The translations under genes were made by a program, and so were the position numbers. Below are positions 23,082-36,290 of a stretch of 64,000 nt of DNA, one piece after another. The notes under the pieces were generated by a model. That model was not told the DNA's origin, did no database searches, and saw only the letters and a program-made list of their open reading frames with translations. This DNA is from Papio anubis (lineage: Eukaryota > Chordata > Mammalia > Primates > Cercopithecidae): contig NC_044978.1 in NCBI RefSeq assembly GCF_008728515.1, forward strand, positions 141,965,787-142,029,786, written 5' to 3'. How positions within the stretch are numbered: the stretch's first letter is position 1; every line of letters starts with the position of its first letter.

Positions 23082-24249
23082 AATCAGTGAGTTTGCAGAA
23101 AAGGTAGTGCTGATGTATTGCTCTTCTCTTCTAGTAGTGCTTCAAGTTTTGAACTCCATAGTTTGGTTGAGCAGTCTGTGTGTGAATGTATACCTTTCAC
23201 TAGGTTGTACTTGATATTCTTTATGTTTGGTATATCTTTTGTTTGTTTGTTTGTTTGATACATGACAATGCCAGATCTAGGAATTAATGCTGTTACTGAA
23301 CTGGGCTGTGAAATGTAATTTGTCTTAATGGATTTTTATATCCACTCTTTCAGATTCATTCTGATTTATTTCACTGTGTTGAGTTGAAGAAAGCTAGTTG
23401 AGTTGAAAATACTCAAACGGCTATTCAATCTTGTGCTAGCATGTTGCTGAATTTAAGAGCTTTCTAAGAAACATCTTTAAAAATCATTCTGTTTAGGTGA
23501 ATACCATTAAAATTGCATCTTTTATGAGTCCAAAAATACTTCTTTGATTGCCAAACATCATTTTATGGAAGTTAATTTTGTTAACCACAATTGTAAAAGT
23601 TGATTCTTTTTCTCCCGAGTTACTACTTATTTTTACAATGACAGTGTGAAAATTTTCTCTGTATTCACATGGCTGAATGACTTTTGAATTACTGAGGAAT
23701 AAACAAAAGGAGAGGATAACTTTTTAAAACATCAAGATTCTGATTTAATGCAACTAGTTCCACTAATAAAGCAGATAAAATGACAAAAATCTTGGAGTGC
23801 AAAAAGTTTAGAGGCTGTGCTATGACGCTGATTGTTGTTTAATGACATTGAACTTTTATATCTGGCATAGTTCTGTCTTTGAACTTATCTTTTTTTATAT
23901 TGCTATGGCTTTGGCTTTCCCTTTTCAGCTTTTCAGCTTTGTGTGAGTCAATCTTTATGCAGATAATGAAGCTGAAAAATTAAGTGGCTACAAGCTTTAT
24001 TTGACAAGTTCTTTCCCTTGTAGCTGAGGATGCTAGGACTTGCAATTTGTGTGTGTGTGTTTGTGTGTGTGTGTATACCTTAGTTAAGAAGAAAAAACCT
24101 CTTTGGAAAAAAGAGAAATATGTATAAAACCAGTATTCAATTATTATCTATTCTACTGTCATAAATTATTAGCTGGAATTTGTTTAAAAATCCGAAAAAT
24201 GATTGCTTGTCATTTAAAAGTCACCCTTTTTATACTTAATAAATTTTTT
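23082..24249. other. Unique intronic sequence
   Basis: Contains a (GTTT)n run at about 23241-23256 and an interrupted (TG)n tract at about 24048-24074. No other element recognised. Confidence 0.5.
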
Positions 24250-24545
24250 AATTTTTAATTTTTTGGTACAGAATCTCGCTCTGTCACCCAGGCTGGAGTG
24301 CAGTGGTGTGACTCAACTCACTGCAACCTCCACCTCCCAGGTTCAAGTAATTCTCCTGCCTCAGTCTCTTAAGTAACTGGGATTACAGGCACCTGCCACC
24401 ATGCTCAGCTAATTTTTGTATTTTTAGTAGAGATGGGGTTTCATCATGTTGGCCAGGCTGGTCTTGAACTCCTGACCTCAGGTGATCCACCTGCCTAGGC
24501 CTCCCAAAGTGCTGGGATTACAGGCATGAGCCACTGTGCCCGGTC
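24250..24545 (-). mobile_element. AluS element, antisense
   Basis: Reads as reverse-complement Alu from a short T-rich tail and cagaatctcgctctgtcacc to ccactgtgcccggtc. Both monomers are present. Many CpG decays; no obvious long target duplication. Confidence 0.95.
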
Positions 24546-25095
24546 ATAATTTTATATGCAGTTCATTGATAGTCTATATTTTCAGATTGCTAAGAGGGTA
24601 CATTTCAAATGTTCTCATTACAAAAAATAAGATTAAATAATTTTAAAATCATAAAAGTAGCACATGTAGTTTTAGGGACCTCTGTTAAAACAAAAAGTGT
24701 AGTTTTAATCAGCACCACTAGTAAATATCAATAAAATCTTGATTCATTTCCTTCCAGTCTTTTTTCTATGTACACGTAGATAAAAAGACATATTTTTAAA
24801 AAGTCATGGTCATACTATATAGGTGGTTTATATACTGTCCTTTTTTGGTTTATTTGGTTTTATACATTTAATAAGTTTGCACATTTAATGAAATTTCCCC
24901 CAGGACATTAAAATTTTTATTGACATCTTAACAAAAGTACAATACATATACATTGCCACAGTTTTATAAATATTGATATTGAATACTTTGTTTGTAAGCT
25001 CAGAAAAAAATTTGATTATTTCAAGATACAGAATCTGTTAAAAAAATTTACCATCACATTTATTATCACCTAATTTTATGCTAAATGTTTTGCAT
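24546..25095. other. Unique AT-rich intronic sequence
   Basis: No gene or clear element. Sequence just before the L1 ends in a (TTTA)n run. Confidence 0.4.
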
Positions 25096-25749
25096 ATATT
25101 TATTTATTTATTTATTTATATTATACTTTAAGTTCTAGGGTACATGTGCACAATGTGCAGGTTTATTATATATGTATATATGAGCCATGTTGGTGTGCTG
25201 CACCCATTAACTCGTCATTTACATTAGGTATATCTCCTAATGCTATCCCTCCCCCTCCCCCCTCCCCACAATAGGACCCCGTGTGTGATGTTCCCCTTCC
25301 TTTGTCCCAGTGATCTCACTGTTCAATTCCCACCTATGAGTGAGAACATACAGTATTTGGTTTTCTGTTCTTGCGATAGTTTGCTGAGATTGATGGTTTC
25401 CAGCTGCTTCCAGGTCCCTACAAAGGACACGAACTCATCCTTTTTTATGGCTGCATAGTATTCCATGGTGTATATGTGCCACATTTTCTTAATCCAGTCT
25501 GTCACTGATGCACATTTGGGTTGATTCCAAGTCTTTGCTATTGTGAATAGTGCCGCAATAAATATACGTGTGCATGTATCTTTATAGCAGCATGACTTAT
25601 AATCCTTTGGGTATATCCCCAGTAATGGGATGACTGGGTTGAATGATATTTCTAGTTCTAGATCCTTGAGGAATCACCACACTGTTTTCCACAATGGTTG
25701 AGCTAGTTTACAGAAATAGGAACACTTTAATACTGTTGGTGGGACTGTA
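25096..25749 (-). mobile_element. L1PA-like 3' end with 5' inversion
   Basis: From the (TTTA)n-rich tail and tatactttaagttctagggt the complement follows the L1 3' UTR and the end of ORF2; the minus frame 25505-25323 carries HIYTMEYYAAIKKDE, a typical ORF2 C-terminal stretch. At about 25711 the orientation flips: 25711-25749 reads L1 in sense (aaataggaacactttaatac, ttggtgggactgta), which is the segment lying just upstream in an intact L1. Confidence 0.9.
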
Positions 25750-27272
25750 TACTTTGTTTATTTCTTATAACATTCCTTGAGCTTGACATTAGTTCCCTAA
25801 TAGTTCAATTAGAAAACTATGATTTAGAACATTAAGTAACATCCCTGGTTCTTAGAGCTTGTATAGGGCTGAGAATTTGAATAGTTCTGTCTTATGTCAA
25901 AGCCCTTACTCTTAAAACATTGAAAAATACTGCCTGTTTCCTGCAGTCAATTTGACAAATATATTTTGGTGTCTACTAAGTACTTAGAACTTCTATTTAT
26001 AAGCAAAAAAGTGTGGTGTGAAATGTATATGAGTGAACTCAAAATTTTAAAATTTATGTTAAATTTTCATAGAAATATAGTAAATAGTCTTTACTTGCTA
26101 GAAGGGTTATTTTATGGATTAATGCTACTGTATTCATAAATATTTTTATAATTAAAGAAAATAAAACATTTGACTCAATTTAACACTTGTTTGGGGGGTA
26201 ACCAAGTTATAGGTTTGATAAACCAGTAATACCTGTAGGCTCGATAAAGTGACTTACATTTAAAGTGCATTTTTTTTTAATAGTATGAGGCTGAAGCACC
26301 AGAGGTTTTGCGAGGACTCACCTAAAGATCAGAATAATTTTATTTATAAGATTTCAAAGTCATTCCAACAAGTAAATTAGTTACTTTATAATTTGTAAGT
26401 ATAATGGGAAATATAGGTGTCATCTGCCTATCAGCTATATACATCTCATTATTAGTTTCTGTTAATGATGCCAGTTTCTGATTAGTGTCTGATTCTCATA
26501 CAAATTTAGTTGTATTTTGCTTTTTTAACAAATGAAAATATATGAAGTATTCTATGCTGAGTGTATATCATTTATAAGTTTATTCCCTGACCTGTTGGCT
26601 TTTCAGTGTACCCCTTGGCACTGTAGCCATGTAATGCTAAGTGAAGCCCTGCTGTAGAATCCTTCACACTTCTTTTCCTGGTGCACTAGGATAGGTCCCT
26701 CATTGTGTTTCCTACAATATGTAATGATCTTTTCGCATGTTGATCTTCTACAGTAGCTTTCTCTCTCTGTGCCTGAGAGTGGTGTTCTCAGCCCCTCAGG
26801 GCAGAGGCTAAGGCCACATTAAGAACTTAAAAAAATTTGTTTTCTGAATGAAAGTGTGAATTAAGGAATGAACTAGAGATGTTGGAATTTCCATTAGGTT
26901 GTCACTGAATTTGAGGTTTAGTTTCACTTCAACTTTAAAGTGCATTTATGGAACAACTACCAGGCTAAAGCGTGGGTAAATCACACAAATATGAATAAGA
27001 CAGAGACCTTGTGTTTAAGGTGATCACAATAAACTTTATATCATTGTGAATTATGTTATAGAGAGGTTATTTAGTATGTTAACAAGAGGGCAAAAAGCAG
27101 GAGTAATGACATGAGAAGTGTTACATAAGCACCTATACGAAATGAAAATAAGTAAAATGTTAACTAAAATATGGGACAGATTAAAATAATGTTATAAATG
27201 AAGTTGTTAGATTTGTAAATACACACATGCACGTGCACACGCACACTTCTTTATATTTAATTATTGGTGGAA
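25750..27272. other. Intronic stretch, mostly unique
   Basis: A weak minus-strand L2-like segment lies at 26935-27130. Otherwise no recognisable element and no gene. Confidence 0.4.
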
Positions 27273-27557
27273 GCTGGGTGTGGTGGCTCACACCTGTAAT
27301 CCTAGCACTTTGGGAGGCCAAGGTGGGTGGATCACCTGAGGACGGGAGTTCGAGACCAGCCTGGCCAACATGGAAAATCCCATCTCTACTAAAAATGCAA
27401 AAAATTAACTGGGCGTCATGGCGGACACCTGTAATCCCAGCTACTTGGGAGGCTGAGGCAGGAGAATTGCTTGAACCCGGGAGGCAGAGGTTGCAGTGAG
27501 CTAAGATCGCACCATTGCACTCCAGCCTGGGTGACAGAATGTGACTCTGTCAAAAAA

Positions 27558-27592
<35 letters not shown>

Positions 27593-27593
27593 A
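27273..27593 (+). mobile_element. AluS element with (AAAT)n tail
   Basis: Full-length Alu from gctgggtgtggtgg to an (AAAT)n tail at about 27553-27593. It is flanked by tggtggaa at 27265-27272 and 27594-27601. The 90-codon frame across it is Alu-derived. Confidence 0.97.
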
Positions 27594-27601
27594 TGGTGGA
27601 A

Positions 27602-30600
27602 TAGAAATTGTGAGGGATCAAAAATTAAGTGACTTCATTAGTTTAGAGTGTTGGACAGATGTTCCATACTCCAAGCCTACCTACAACCACAGGTAGTGTT
27701 GAGTATTTGCTTTAAAAAAAATCTTAGATGCAAAGAGAATATTGCCTCCTGACATAGGCTTTATTGTAGAAATTAAATATAGGAAGTATCTGATAATACT
27801 GATAAAGTATCTGTAAAAGTGAGGATCCAGTTAATTCTATCTTGTAATCTTGATTCATTTTTAAAAAGACATCTTAAAATGTACTTAACAGGTATTACTG
27901 TTTAATAATCAATATTAAAATATTAGTGTTACTTATGTTTCTTTATCTTGTGTCAAAGTAGTTAATAAAAATAAACCAACTTTGCTGGTAATAACAACAG
28001 ACAGCTTCATGATTCCTAATTGGATACTTATTAGTGTGTCCAATTATAATATACAATAATATAATTACTATACAACAATATAATACAATAATATTCTGTG
28101 CTTATTCAACATTAAACTTAGTTAAATGTATGTTCAACAGTTAACTTAGAATATTATTTCTACCGTATTGTAACCAGTCTCCCTCCCATCAAACCCTGCT
28201 TTTATAGGGGAAAAAAGCAAATAATATGGAATATTAAAGCATATGGAATAAAAAGCAAATAAACTGGAAGAAACTAATATAATAAAGAAGTATGTAGTAT
28301 TGACTTAATATCACCAGAATAGTGAATGATTTAACCACTCAGTTTTATTATTTTGGTTGATTTCACCAGTTACCGTATCAAAAACCTTGAGAATAGGATT
28401 CATATTATATTGCTCTTTCTTATCATTTGGCATAATTAGGTGTGCTTTCTAATTTTTGGTATAAGTAAAATAAGGAGAGTAGTACTGTGTTTATGGAGTA
28501 ACAATGCCACAATCTGTTGGCCTCTACTTCTAAGAGGTGAGTAGTTGAACACAATGAATGTTTTAATTCTTCTAAATCAGATTCCTTGAAAAATTTTGTC
28601 TCTAGCTTTGAGATCTTGGGAAAATAATTTCATGCTCCCTCCTGAAGGGAAAGTGAGAAAAACAATCATATTCACTTGAAAGCTTTGTTATGAGGATCAA
28701 ATAAAGCAATCCATACTTAGAATGGTATCAGGCACAAATGGTATCAGGGACAAATTAAAAGCTCAATACATGTTAGCCTTTGCCATTTATTAATTTAAGG
28801 ACCTCAGAATAATACACAGGCAATCCCATTTCTTTACAATAATTCTCAGTACCAGATTTCTTCTCTTTTTCTTTTTAAGGAAGTTGAAAGCAACTCCTAT
28901 CTAAAAGCTGCCCTGAAAAGGTCCTGTTATCATTAATGAGTTCTTTTTAAAATTATTGACCTGCTAAGTATAAAATAAATTGTAACTTATTTTTAAAATA
29001 AGTCTATTCTAGTTGTTTTTTCATTGATTAGGTGGAAAAAATTTACTCTTCCAGGTCGAGTGCTGGTCACTGGTTAATTATGACACAATTAAAAATAATA
29101 CTTGTAGTCAATAGAAATTGTCTCAAACTCTGGGACAAAGCACTTCTTAATCATAATCTTTATTTATATTTCTGATGAGGGCTTTTAGTTTGCATTTTCA
29201 ACAGTTTTACACAAAATAACAAATTGTCACAGAGCCAGTTGGGCTCAAACACTGCCCAAAGTCTAGGCATTTGGCCAAAATTTCAGGCTAGATTTTGGAT
29301 TCAAATACATATCTTCACAATTTTAAGAAAACTATGTTAGCTGTCAACTCAATCAGCTCTTATTGAAACCACTCTGACATATTTTCAATATAAGTTTTCT
29401 AGTTGCTTAAGTCCAGGTATTTGAAGAAAGCAGAGAGATCTGAGGCAGGTACTGGCAGACATTCAGAAATAATTCTCTAATATTCTGATCTCTTTTCTTC
29501 TGGTTGGTGAGTCTGCACCTAGCATGTCTCCTTGCAGGTGGATAATAAGGATTCGTACATATGATTCCAAAGTGGCTTTTGCTTTTGATAAGAAAAGTTA
29601 CTACAGTGGCAGCTTTATAGTGACTGGTGGGAGGTAGCAGGTGTGGTGGTTGCAAATTATTGGTGTCATTTATATGGTGGTTTTGGGGATGAATCCTTCA
29701 ATGGTGATTCTAATTTAGAGTAAAAAAGAGATTTAGCGATCAGAGTCCTTGGGCTATATTCTTAATCTTCATTACTATGTAGATTTATTTTATTTTGTGG
29801 TTCTTTACTTTTCTATACTTCAGTTCTTCAGAGAGAAAATGGTAGAAATTGATCGTCTTTTTCACCTAATCTCCACATAATGCCATAAGTATTGCGTGCC
29901 AAGTAATCTGTGCTAAATGAAATAGAGTATTTGTCCTTACTTTAGTGTGTCAGGCTGTCATTTCCTTTAAAAATGTGTTGAGTATATTGCTATTAACAAA
30001 ACATTTGCTGAGGTGAAACACCTTTTCATGCTCTATTTCATTTAACGATTTTCAAAAAAATCAGAAACATAAAATCTACAAACTGAGGGAAATCCAGATT
30101 AGATTAAGTTTAAGGTACTGAATCATATCTCTTCTTCAGTTCATTTATATTTATTCATGTATTCATTAACCAGTATTATAAACTAAGCAGCCTCTTAGAT
30201 ATTGAAGGTGTGGTAGTAAACAGTAGTGAACATATTTCCTACCTTTCGTGACTGGGACCATGACACTTGTAGGATATCTGCTTTCTCTGACTTTAGATTG
30301 CACATGGTAGGTGAATGGCATGCTGAATAGATACATAACATACAGATTGTGAGGCTCTGTGTGATGGCTAAAGCTCATGGCTGAAGAGTATCTCCTACTA
30401 ACTTCTGACCACAAAGTCTAGGCATGAGGATGTGTTTGTGTGTGTGTGGACACACATACAAGCATGTTTTGGGAGAACATCAGTATGACTTTGCAACTAC
30501 TACTGGCTATTAAAAACATTTGCCCTCTGAACTGTGATTGAATAGTGACCAATTTATATTAGAAATGAGACATAGTTAACATTGATCCTTTGCTAAAAAT

Positions 30601-31381
30601 GGCCTATTTAGAGAAAAATGGAGTATTTTGAAAGTGATAATCTTTCTGGCCTCTGTATTATACCTGACTCCTTTTCTGAGAAATTTTACCATGCGCAGAA
30701 ATGTAAAATCTCTTCAAAAGTCCAGATTTTGCCATATTTCTTATAAACATTGCCTATTTCCTGTGAAGAAATCCTGAAGTCAAATTAAAATGAAGACGTC
30801 TCCTGGTTACCATTGACAAATATTCTATATTTGTGATTAAATTAGAATTTGAAATGGTTTTGGTGTATTCCTTTTTATTTCAGTCAAGTGGACCTGTGAC
30901 GGGTGATTTAGCATGCTTCATAGACAGTGGGAGAAATATAATTGCTATGTAATAGATGATATGGACCTTGTTAACAATGGTTAATGCTGCTAGCAAATGG
31001 CACCAAAAATAAATGTTCTAGGAATCTCAGCATGAAAGTTGCTATAGCTTAGTGTAATAATTTACTTTTCTTCTACTGGACTAATGTGTTTCTAAAGCAT
31101 GAAAGAATCATTTTGATACTTCAGTTTTTACTTACTGTTTTAGCATGTTTAGATTGTGAAATAAACTTTCAAGATGTCTGTTTTATAGCTGCCACTCTCA
31201 AGCCATGTTTATCATAATTATACTTTGTTATTTAGCATTCATACTGTGAAACTCAGTAATATCCAGTGTTCGGTTAACCTAAAATAAAAAAAAAAGGAGA
31301 AAAAAGATTTACCCCATAGTTTTAGTATAATCACCCGAGTCTAGGGACTAATGGTTATATTTTTTGTTAAATTGCATGCAA
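27602..31381. other. Intronic stretch with old SINE/LINE remnants
   Basis: Plus-strand MIR at about 28597-28790 and minus-strand L2-like sequence at 30140-30285. 29.1-29.7 kb and 30.4-31.3 kb are unrecognised. The 82-codon minus frames at 29407-29655 and 30166-30414 show no known similarity. Confidence 0.45.
28597..28790 (+). mobile_element. MIR SINE with internal 16-bp duplication
   Basis: The segment tttgagatcttgggaaaata through tgttatgaggatcaaataaa matches MIR. Within it aatggtatcagg(c/g)aca is repeated directly (28721-28736 and 28737-28752, one mismatch). Confidence 0.7.
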
Positions 31382-31893
31382 TATTTTATGCATCAAATTA
31401 TGTTCTCCCCCCAAAATATTTTGAAGTCCTAGCCCTGCCTCCCCACCACCTCAGAATATGACCTTTTTCGGAAGCACTGCTTTACAGAGGGAATCAAGTT
31501 AAAATGCAGTCATTAGGGTACGCCCTAATTTAATATGATTAGTATCTTATCAAAAGGGGGAATTTGTAGTCAGGATAGAGACAGACATGCACACACACAC
31601 AGGGAGAACACCATGTGAACATGAGGGTAGAGGTAGAAGTGATGTTTCTACAGGAATGATGTTTCCTATACAGGTAATGTTTCAGGAATGCTAAAAATTG
31701 CTAGCAATCCACCAGAATCTAGGAGAGAAGCATGGAACAGATTTCCCCTCATGGCTCTCAGGAGGAATCAACCTTGCTAACACCTTGATCGTGTACTCCC
31801 AGCCTTCAGAACTTTGAGATAATACATTTCTGTTGTTGCAACCACCCAGTTTATGGTACTTTGTTATAACAGCCCTAGCAAACTGCTATGGTA
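31382..31893 (+). mobile_element. MLT1A-type MaLR LTR
   Basis: Blocks in order: tcagaatatgacctttttcg, aatcaagttaaaatgcagtc, ggagaacaccatgtgaac, cagccttcagaactttgaga and acccagtttatggtactttg. Termini are decayed. Confidence 0.8.
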
Positions 31894-32650
31894 GTTTTCA
31901 AAGTCTTTATCTTGTAAAAAATCTGGGAAAAGCTTGAACAGGCAATGTTTTTCAAGTTCCCTCTATTTTTCAGAGGTCTTAGTTACAGACAACAAACTTC
32001 ACTCTTGCTAGTTTAGGCTGGGAAGGATTTATTAAGTATAATGTATTGCTCACAGATTGACTGGGAGGGCTGAGCTTCCAGGAATGATTTGCAACCACAT
32101 CCTAGAATAGGACTACCAAGGGACTTACTGTCCTGCAAGGACCTGGGAGCTCAGAATCAGGAAGCCAGGTGCAGCTACAGGATCTAGCTCCACCATCTGT
32201 GCCATCATCCATGCCAGTTAAAGTAAGATCATCAACTTACTTCCTGTTTCCCCTTATGCCTCAGTTTACCAGAGTGGTTGTAGAAACCGAATCACTTATG
32301 GAACCCAGGTCACAAGAGGGTGTAGAAAATATAGCTTTTAAAACAAAACAATAGCAACAAATTTTCATAGAACACTGTCATCATTGGTCTGTGAAAAGAC
32401 TTATTATTGAAGTTTAAACTGTTTGATCTCTACCACTTCATCTCCCATAGGTAACCAGTCTAATATATTGAATGCAGATCCTTATGTTTATATGTGTTCT
32501 TGGACAATGAGTATTCTGTTTTGTCTTGCTTATGTTTTTAATTTATATATATATGATATCTCTCTCATTAGTGCTTTCTTTTTAAGAGCACTTCATTTTC
32601 ATGTGCCTATCTAAGCTAACTGGTTTGTTCTAAGGGTGGAACGTTACTTC
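31894..32650. other. Unassigned intronic sequence
   Basis: 31980-32330 looks like an old interspersed element (agatgactgg-type words, ttatgcctcagtttaccag) but I cannot assign it. Two frames of about 60 codons are not recognised. Confidence 0.3.
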
Positions 32651-32659
32651 CTAGTGTGT

Positions 32660-33000
32660 ATTTTACCTAACTAAACTCTTCCCTGCTGATCTGTACTCAG
32701 GTTGCCTTCAGTCTGATCATGGTCACATCCAGTGTGGACCTGTGTGAGAATTCTTTAGGCAAGGAATTGCTGGGACACTGGGTATGCTTATATGTCATTT
32801 GACTAAATATTGTCAGATTGCTGTACAAATGAGCGCACGTCTACATTCCTAGCAGCAGTACATGAGGATTCTGTCATTTCCACTTCCTTGCCAACACTTT
32901 GCAAAATTCAGTTTTCTAATTGTTGCAAGAGTAAATATTTTATTGTTGATTTAAATTTCATTGTTCTAATTACTCATGATGGGAATGTAGTTTTTAAAAG
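32660..33000 (-). mobile_element. Old L1M 3' fragment, antisense
   Basis: The segment ggaattgctgggacactggg, attgtcagattgctgtacaa and ccttgccaacactttgcaaa matches the antisense 3' region of L1M subfamilies. Confidence 0.65.
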
Positions 33001-33086
33001 CTCTCCAGTCTTTTTAAATTAAAAAGGTAGAAAGATTTTGAGTGAGCTGGCCGAAAGGGTCCACTACACTCTATCTCTTTGGATAC

Positions 33087-33442
33087 TGATATGGTTTGGC
33101 TGTGTTCCCACCCAAATCTCATCTTGAATTGTAGCCCTCATAATTCCCATGTGTTGTGGGAGGGACTCTGTGGGAGGTAATTGAATCATGGTGACATGTC
33201 TTTCCCATGCTATTCTCATGATAGTGAATAAATCTCATGAGATCTGATGGTTTCATAAAGGGGAGTTTACCTGCCTAGACTCTCTTGCCTGCCGCCATGT
33301 AAGATGTGACCTAACTCCTCATTTGCCTTCTGCCATGATTGTGAGGCCTCCCCAGCCATGTGGAACTGTGAAGCTTCTTTCCTTTGTAAATTACCCAGTC
33401 TTAGGTATGTTTTTATTACCAGCATGAGAACAGACAAATACA
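33087..33442 (+). mobile_element. Solo THE1-type MaLR LTR
   Basis: Runs from TGATATGGTTTGGCTGTGTT to GACAAATACA at consensus length (356 bp). It carries the standard blocks cctgccgccatgtaagatg and atgattgtgaggcctcccc. Flanking 5-mers (gatac, gctgc) do not match, so one flank has changed or the insertion recombined. Confidence 0.92.
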
Positions 33443-35833
33443 GCTGCCTTCTTTCCCTATTAAAATTCTAACCACAGTAATAGTATTATCAACCCATGTT
33501 CCTACCTAATATGATGAAACTGCCCTTCGTGCAAATGAATATTTACTAACCTTCTCCAAAAAGGAAGACCCCCAAGCCTCATCAACCTGCCTTCCTCAAG
33601 CCTCATCAGCTAGCCTGCCATCTTTGGGCCATGTACAGTAAGTACATTGTATGAGGTCTGAATGTGATTACTTGTGAAATGGTCACCTGTGGGTATTATA
33701 TTAATATATGTTACTTGCCCCCCAAAGCATTCAATAAATAATATTGAATAGGACCAAGATAGCTTCACTGAAAGCTTTTGTTCCTAGAATGGGAAAATGG
33801 GAAACTCACAGCAGCCACAGGTCAATAGCAAATCCTGCTGTGCAGACATAACAAGATTCCTTTTTCTGACAATAGAATACATTTTTTGTTAAATATGTCT
33901 GGCAGCCCTTAGTTCTACCATTGAGTAAAACTTTCTTGCCTATTGTTTGTCCTTCCTGGTTCCTTTCTTTGCCTTCTGGAAGATTCTTTTCTGTTAATTG
34001 TTCTTGGCCACCTCTCAAGGCACATTGGGCAGTGTATATTCTCCTTGCCTCTGCAGAAATACACAGCTCCTTTTCCAACTTGCAGGTATGGGACTTGTGA
34101 GTTGCTTGAAGGGTTAAATAAACCAGGCTATTTATATCCAATCTCGAAGTTTCTTTGATTAAAAAAAAAATCTTTCAAAATCATTGTGCACTTCTGGACA
34201 GTTTCATGAGTGAATTAAGGGAAACAAAAATCTTGAGTAATGTAATATTTAGGGTTGAAGGCTCTTTATTTTATGGCCTCTGTGAATCGTTCATTTTCTC
34301 TTCTTAAATTAATGGTTTTGGAGGAAGGTGCCAGCTTTGTCAGCAGAGCAGTGGCCTTTGTGTGAAAGAGCACCAGTCGTACCTTTTGCTAAGGCTGCAG
34401 TTTTGTAATCTTTACTTAGATGTCATTTTTTTAAAGTTTATATTATGAAAATTTAAACATTGTGGAAAAAGAATTGTTTATAAAAACTCCCACATATGCA
34501 CCTGCTACTTTCAACAATAACCAAAACATCACTTCATGTCTGTTTCTTTTTTGCTGAAGAACTTTAAACAAACCCCAAATACTATGTAATTTCACCCCTA
34601 CATACTTAAATATCTAAAAAATGCCTATTAAAAAACATATAACCACTATTCCATTATCAACCCTAGCAGGATAAATAATATTTTTTGGCAATATCGGATA
34701 CATCATTCATAATCATATTTCCAAGATTGTCTCAAAAATATTTTATAGCCTTTTAAAAAATAAAGCTTAGGGCTATACATCGTATTTTTATGTCTTTTTT
34801 TCTGTTAATATGAGATAGTCTCTCTGCTTTGACTCTCACTCTGTCCATCTCAGTTTCTCTTTACATGTAATGCCATCAATTTGTTTACAGAAGGAGGTCT
34901 TGTTGAGCTGATTAATGTCCCCTGTTCTGAATATATGGCTGCTTGCTTTCTTGTAGTATCATTTAAATTGTTCTTCTGTACCAATATTTTCTGTAAGTGG
35001 ACATTGACTCGACCTTGGCTATATTCAACTTCGTTTGTTTTTTGGCAAAACTATTTATAGGTGATTCTGTACTAATTTGCCCCACTAATCAGTTGATGTG
35101 AGTGGTGGCAGTCAAATCCCTCCACTGTAACTTTGCATCAAACATTTATTTGATAGTTGTATGATTGAATACAATTGCCTGGTTCAAGTATTACCATAAG
35201 GGATACAAAATTGTGGTTTTCTAATTTGTGTTTTCCGTATTTATTAGCTGGAATGTTGTAATGAAGAACTTTCTCTGAAGAACTGTTTAAAATACTGCTC
35301 ACAGAGGAAAGGCAGGGCAAATGCTTAAGTATTTCTTTTTCATAGCCAGTTTTCACAGTGGGAGGACAACCGATCACCTATAGAAGCCTATCTCAATGGG
35401 ATCAGGAAATTCGTTTGTAGCCACCTAACCTCCTTATGCTAGTATACAGCAGGCACATCTGCCATATCCTGCACACCTGGTGCTTCATTTGAATTTGGAA
35501 AGAATATCTGAAAGACTTGTAATTTTTATTGAAATACCTACAACTGTGTTCATATTCATACACATTTCATTTCTGCAAAAACATCATTGCATAACTCCCC
35601 TTATGGCATTTCTTTACATATTAATGTGTATGTCATAGAAATGAGACTGGTAATTTTAATCTCATAATTTCCAGTGCTTATTTGCAAGTTATCAATGAGG
35701 AAAAGTATAGGAAGTAGGATTTCAGTTTGGATAATAAAAAGTACCTGGAGAATATTTATATTGTTGAAGTATATAATCTTAAAACGATCATATTAGAATC
35801 TAGAATAAAGGAGTATCTGTTAAATTGTTAGAC
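33443..35833. other. Intronic stretch, mostly unassigned
   Basis: 34420-34800 resembles an old L1 3' region in sense orientation (caaaccccaaatactatgta, aaaacatataaccactattc). 33541-33620 has a short imperfect repeat of ctcaagcctcatca. Other parts look unique. No gene. Confidence 0.4.
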
Positions 35834-35838
35834 AATTA

Positions 35839-36290
35839 TGTCAGGCCTCTGAGCCCAAGCCAAGCCATCGCATCCACTGTGACTTGCACTATAAGCTCAG
35901 ATGGGCTGAAGTAACTGAAGAATCACAAAAGAAGTGCAAATGCCCTGCTTCGCCTTAACCGATGACATTCCACCACAAAAGAAGTGAAAATGGCCAGTCC
36001 TTGCCTTAAGCGATGATATTATCTTGTGAAATTCCTTTTCCTGGCTCATCCTGGCTCAAAAAGCTCCCGCACTGAGCACCTTGTGACCCCCACTCCTGCC
36101 CACCAGAGAACAACCCCCCTTTGACTGTAATTTTCCTTTACCTACCCAAATCCTATAAAACGGCCCCACCCTTATCTCCCTTCGCTGACTCTCTTTTCGG
36201 ACTCAGCCTGCCTGCACCCAGGTGAAATAAACAGCCATGTTGCTCACACAAAGCCTGTTTGGTGGTCTCTTCACATGGATGCGCATGACA
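35839..36290 (+). mobile_element. Solo LTR7-group (ERV-H) LTR with target-site duplication
   Basis: A 452-bp LTR with intact ends (TGTCAGGCCTCTGAGCC to GCGCATGACA) and a perfect 5-bp duplication, aatta, at 35834-35838 and 36291-36295. It has a TATA box (TATAAAA, 36154-36160), a polyadenylation signal (AATAAA, 36226-36231), and an internal imperfect repeat of the cacaaaagaagtg...gatga(c/t)att block. It lies in sense orientation in KCTD8 intron 1. No internal viral sequence remains, so it arose by LTR-LTR recombination. Confidence 0.95.

Noticed and set aside
27227..27499. 90-codon frame with WWLTPVILALWEAKVGG-like sequence
   Set aside because: Standard Alu-derived peptide, not a gene.
33082..33447. 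Target-site duplication for the THE1 LTR
   Set aside because: Flanking 5-mers gatac and gctgc do not match.
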